DNA from: Chthoniobacterales bacterium
Lineage (GTDB): Bacteria > Verrucomicrobiota > Verrucomicrobiia > Chthoniobacterales > UBA10450
DNA length: 34,203 nucleotides
NCBI GenBank assembly: GCA_013820755.1
Contig: JACDHZ010000008.1
Location: 1 to 34,203, forward strand
Direction: 5' to 3'
Within the stretch, counting starts at the first letter, position 1. Each line of letters starts with the position of its first letter. A program made the position numbers and the translations under genes. Below are positions 31,792-34,203 of this stretch, in pieces. Under the pieces are notes generated by a model. The model searched no databases and had not been told where the DNA came from. It saw nothing but the letters and a program-made list of their open reading frames with translations.

Positions 31792-32488
31792 AGGTGAATA
31801 CAAATACGTCGAGATGCTTGGCGATCGCGTAGAGTTTGCTTCCAGAAAGTCGCAGGAGCTGTTCGTCCATGTTACGTCGAAAATCCTTGCCGAGACTGCT
31901 GGAGCCAGCAAAACAGCCAAACAGGCGCATCCGGCGTTCGCGGTGGTGCCGTATCCAACCGAACCAGGGCGCGAAGCGCTGAAAACCGTTCTTGGGCATT
32001 CAAAATCAAAGGCCGCTCCGCTGAAGAGCGTGAGAGCGGGGGCGCTCGCGCCGATTCCACCCGATATTCACATCCTAAACGCGCAGGGAAACCGTGAGCT
32101 GATCCTCGTTGTCGATGACGAGACCGAGATCTCGGAATTCGCCTCCGGCATACTGGCGGATGGAGGCTACAAGGTGGTGCTCGCTAAGGATGGCTTCGAA
32201 GCGCTTCGTATTTACCAGCAAATTGGCCCGCAAATTGGACTAGTCGTTCTCGATTTCTTCCTGCCCGTTATGGATGGCGATGCGGTGTTCGATGAACTAC
32301 GAACCCTCAATCCAAACGTCGACGTCGTGCTCAACAGCGGGTTGGCCGAGCAGAGCAAGAGTGGTGCAATGCTCGCGCAAGGACTTCGCGGATTTATCCC
32401 GAAGCCCTATACGCGCGAGAAGCTGCTCGAGCAGGTGCGCTCGATTCTCGCCGCTCCGTCGCCAGCAAGCGCACTAAAGTTGCGTTGA
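31688..32488 (+). CDS. Receiver-domain protein with histidine-less DHp-like N-terminus
   Basis: 266 residues. C-terminal receiver domain (about 137-255): LILVVDDETEISEF (acidic pair Asp143-Asp144), phosphoacceptor Asp189 in VVLDFFLPVMDG, Ser217 in LNSGLAEQS and Lys239 in FIPKPY, so it should be phosphorylatable. Residues about 5-66 look like a histidine-kinase dimerisation helix pair (WIASASTELNSMLQQISRYSGLA and VEMLGDRVEFASRKSQELF), but where kinases have His-Glu-Leu-Asn it has Thr15-Glu-Leu-Asn. No ATPase domain follows, only a disordered linker (70-125). This is the layout of a histidine-kinase hybrid that has lost its catalytic part. ATG at 31688, no clear ribosome-binding site. Partner kinase not in the window. 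Confidence 0.75.
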   Translation: MLDHEDLKWIASASTELNSMLQQISRYSGLARQHKGEYKYVEMLGDRVEFASRKSQELFVHVTSKILAETAGASKTAKQAHPAFAVVPYPTEPGREALKTVLGHSKSKAAPLKSVRAGALAPIPPDIHILNAQGNRELILVVDDETEISEFASGILADGGYKVVLAKDGFEALRIYQQIGPQIGLVVLDFFLPVMDGDAVFDELRTLNPNVDVVLNSGLAEQSKSGAMLAQGLRGFIPKPYTREKLLEQVRSILAAPSPASALKLR

Positions 32489-32573
32489 CGTACAGCGCAC
32501 CTCGAAATGCGCGCGCGTCAGCGGCGAAATCGGAATTGCGTCGGACGCGTACGAACGCAGTTTGTGCATCGTT

Positions 32574-34203
32574 ATGCGCGCTTCTTTCCGCCTCCCGTTT
32601 CTGTTTTCTGCTGTCACAGCTCTTCTTCTGCCGTGCGCCTCAGCGTCGGCGCTGCCGAACACGACGAGGTTGCTGCGGTTCCCTGCAATTAATGGCCCGC
32701 AGATCGTCTTCGCGTTCGCGGGCGAGCTTTACACGGTAGGCCGGGACGGCGGCGTAGCACGACGCCTAACCAGCGGTCCGGCTATAGCTCGTTTCCACGC
32801 TTCTCGACAGATGGCACGCAACTCGCCTTCACGTCGCAGTACGACGGCAACACCGAAGTCTATGTGATGCCTGCGGATGGCGGCGTCCCAAAACGTCTTA
32901 CCACAACTGCGACCCTCGGCCGCGACGATGTGTCGGATCGAATGGGCCCGAACAACATCGTCATGGCCTGGCAGAATACGAAGCCGCAGGTCGCGTTCCG
33001 CTCGCGGATGACTTCTTACAATTCTTTCAATGGCTCGCTCTACACCGTCGGCCTCGACGCGGAACTCCCACGCCAATTGCCGGTCCCGCGGCGGCGGATT
33101 TCTATCTTTCTCGCCGGACGACTCGAAGATGGCGTTCAACCGGATCTTCCGCGAGTTCCGCACGTGGAAACATTACCGTGGCGGCATGGCGGACGACATT
33201 TGGATATTCAATTTCGATACGGGCACGACTCAGAACCTCACGAATGATGCCGCGCAAGAGATCTGCCCAATGTGGGGCCCGGATGATCGCATCTATTTCA
33301 TTTCAGACCGGGACGGCCGGATGAATCTCTTCTCCACCGACCTCGCGGGGAAAGAGACGAAACAGCTCACGAAATTCACGGATTTTGACATCAAGTTCCC
33401 GTCGCTTGGCAAAGATGCGATTGTCTTTGAACAGGCCGGGTATATCTGGCGCTACGATCTCGGCAGCGGCCAGGCGACGGTGGTGCCGATCGATATCAGG
33501 GAAGATTTCGCCTCCGGTCGCGGTGCGTTGGTTGACGCATCGAAGAACATGCAGTCGGTGAATGCGGCACCCGATGGCGAACGCGTAATCGCAGTCGCGC
33601 GCGGCGATCTTTTCTCCGTTCCAGCTAAGGACGGGACGCCACGCAACCTATCTAGGAGTTCCAACGCTCATGAACGTGATGCCGTCTGGTCGCCTGACGG
33701 TAAGTGGATTGCGTACAACTCGGACGCTACCGGCGAGAACGAGCTGTATATCAGGCTGCAGGACGGAAAAGGCGATGCAGTGCAAGTAACCACCGGAGCT
33801 GATACCTACTTCTATAGAGCGATCTGGTCGCCGGACAGCAAGAAGTTGTTGTGGAGCGATCGCTTGCAAAGGCTCCGTTACGTTGACGTGGCCACTAAAG
33901 CAGTGACGCAGGTCGACCACGACAACTTCGGTGAAATGCAGTCGTATGACTGGTCTCCCGATAGCCAATGGATTACATGGTCACGACCGGAGGAGAACGG
34001 GATGCCTAAAGTCTACCTTTTCTCGACGATCGACAAGAAGCCGGCTGCTGTAACTGATGGCTGGTATGCCGCAGGTAATGCAACGTTTAGCGACGATGGC
34101 AAATATCTGATGATGAGTTCGGCTCGCGACTTCAAGCCAACTTTCGGCGCGCAAGAGTTCGCAAACATCTATCGCGATATGGAACGAGTTTATCTCGTGC
34201 CTC
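32574..34203 (+). pseudogene. Tricorn-like S41-family protease, frameshifted twice, 3' end cut by window edge
   Basis: Secreted beta-propeller protein of the tricorn/S41 peptidase family; the protease domain would lie beyond the right edge. Signal peptide from the ATG at 32574: MRASFRLPFLFSAVTALLLP, then CASASALPNTTRLLRFPAIN. The first repeats read GELYTVGRDGGVARRLTSG. At about 32781 one G is missing (GGTCCG-G-GCTAT expected); the next frame gives YSSFPRFSPDGTQLAFTSQY and YVMPADGGVPKRLTTTATLG. At about 33089 an extra base returns it to the original frame, which stays open to the window end with PD40-type repeats (FLSFSPDDSKMAF, DAVWSPDGKWIAYNSDATGE, RAIWSPDSKKLLWSD, YDWSPDSQWITWS). As read, translation stops at 32865-32867. 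The two opposite shifts restore the frame; they may be assembly errors. Confidence 0.75.

Noticed and set aside
32700-33100. Programmed frameshifting in the tricorn-like gene
   Set aside because: No slippery heptamer or following pseudoknot seen, two opposite shifts would be needed, and propeller proteins of this family are not known to use it.
1-34203. CRISPR array, insertion sequence, prophage or defence island
   Set aside because: I saw no regularly spaced repeats, transposase or integrase motifs, terminal repeats or known defence proteins on either strand.

Overview
The window is ordinary-looking chromosome from a Gram-negative bacterium, most likely a Verrucomicrobiota member (Chthoniobacterales/Spartobacteria-like soil lineage). 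This is inferred from gene content: an LpxC-FabZ fusion next to LpxA, a nucleoside-diphosphate kinase with two tandem kinase-like domains, a SpmA-SpmB fusion, and an ECF sigma factor beside a DUF6249-type membrane protein. I see no plasmid, phage, transposon or CRISPR signature.

Layout. 1-4857 (minus): a SlyA/MarR-type regulator, a membrane-fusion protein and an RND permease form an efflux operon, with a TTAGC-type palindrome over the probable promoter. 4934-6367 (minus): an ArnT/GT39-type membrane glycosyltransferase. 6446-13245 (plus): a translation and transcription cluster, nusA-infB-rbfA-nrnA-truB-ribF, headed by a leader with an intrinsic-terminator-like hairpin. 13270-14870 (minus): DUF6249 protein, ECF sigma factor and a putative membrane anti-sigma factor. 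14996-15068: tRNA-Gly(GCC). 15121-15733 (minus): a frameshifted alpha/beta hydrolase. 15783-19014 (plus): prmA, the tandem NDK and an aspartate aminotransferase. 19125-22540 (plus): a GH57 glucan branching enzyme, a secreted protein with a FlgD-Ig-like module, and a DEDDy exonuclease-like protein. 22628-24726 (plus): lipid A genes lpxC-fabZ and lpxA. 24727-25247: no gene that I can support. 25248-26276 (minus): a PhnP-like metallo-hydrolase and a small broken gene. 26369-30876 (plus): recN, spmAB fusion, FAD-dependent oxidoreductase. 30966-31469 (minus): a membrane-anchored NTF2-like protein. 31688-32488 (plus): a receiver-domain protein with a histidine-less DHp-like N-terminus. 32574 to the right edge (plus): a frameshifted tricorn-like protein.

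How the genes fit together. The large plus-strand cluster couples transcription elongation (NusA) to translation initiation (IF-2), ribosome maturation (RbfA), nano-RNA turnover (NrnA), tRNA modification (TruB) and flavin cofactor synthesis (RibF). The lpx genes supply the first steps of lipid A, so the cell has an outer membrane; this agrees with the tripartite-type efflux genes.

The most unusual items are the terminator-like hairpin before nusA, the tandem NDK whose first domain lacks the catalytic histidine, the kinase-less DHp-REC protein, the SlyA-like operator, and five single-base reading-frame breaks confined to three genes. Those breaks could be gene decay or assembly error. I found nothing I would call a clear new defence or mobile system.
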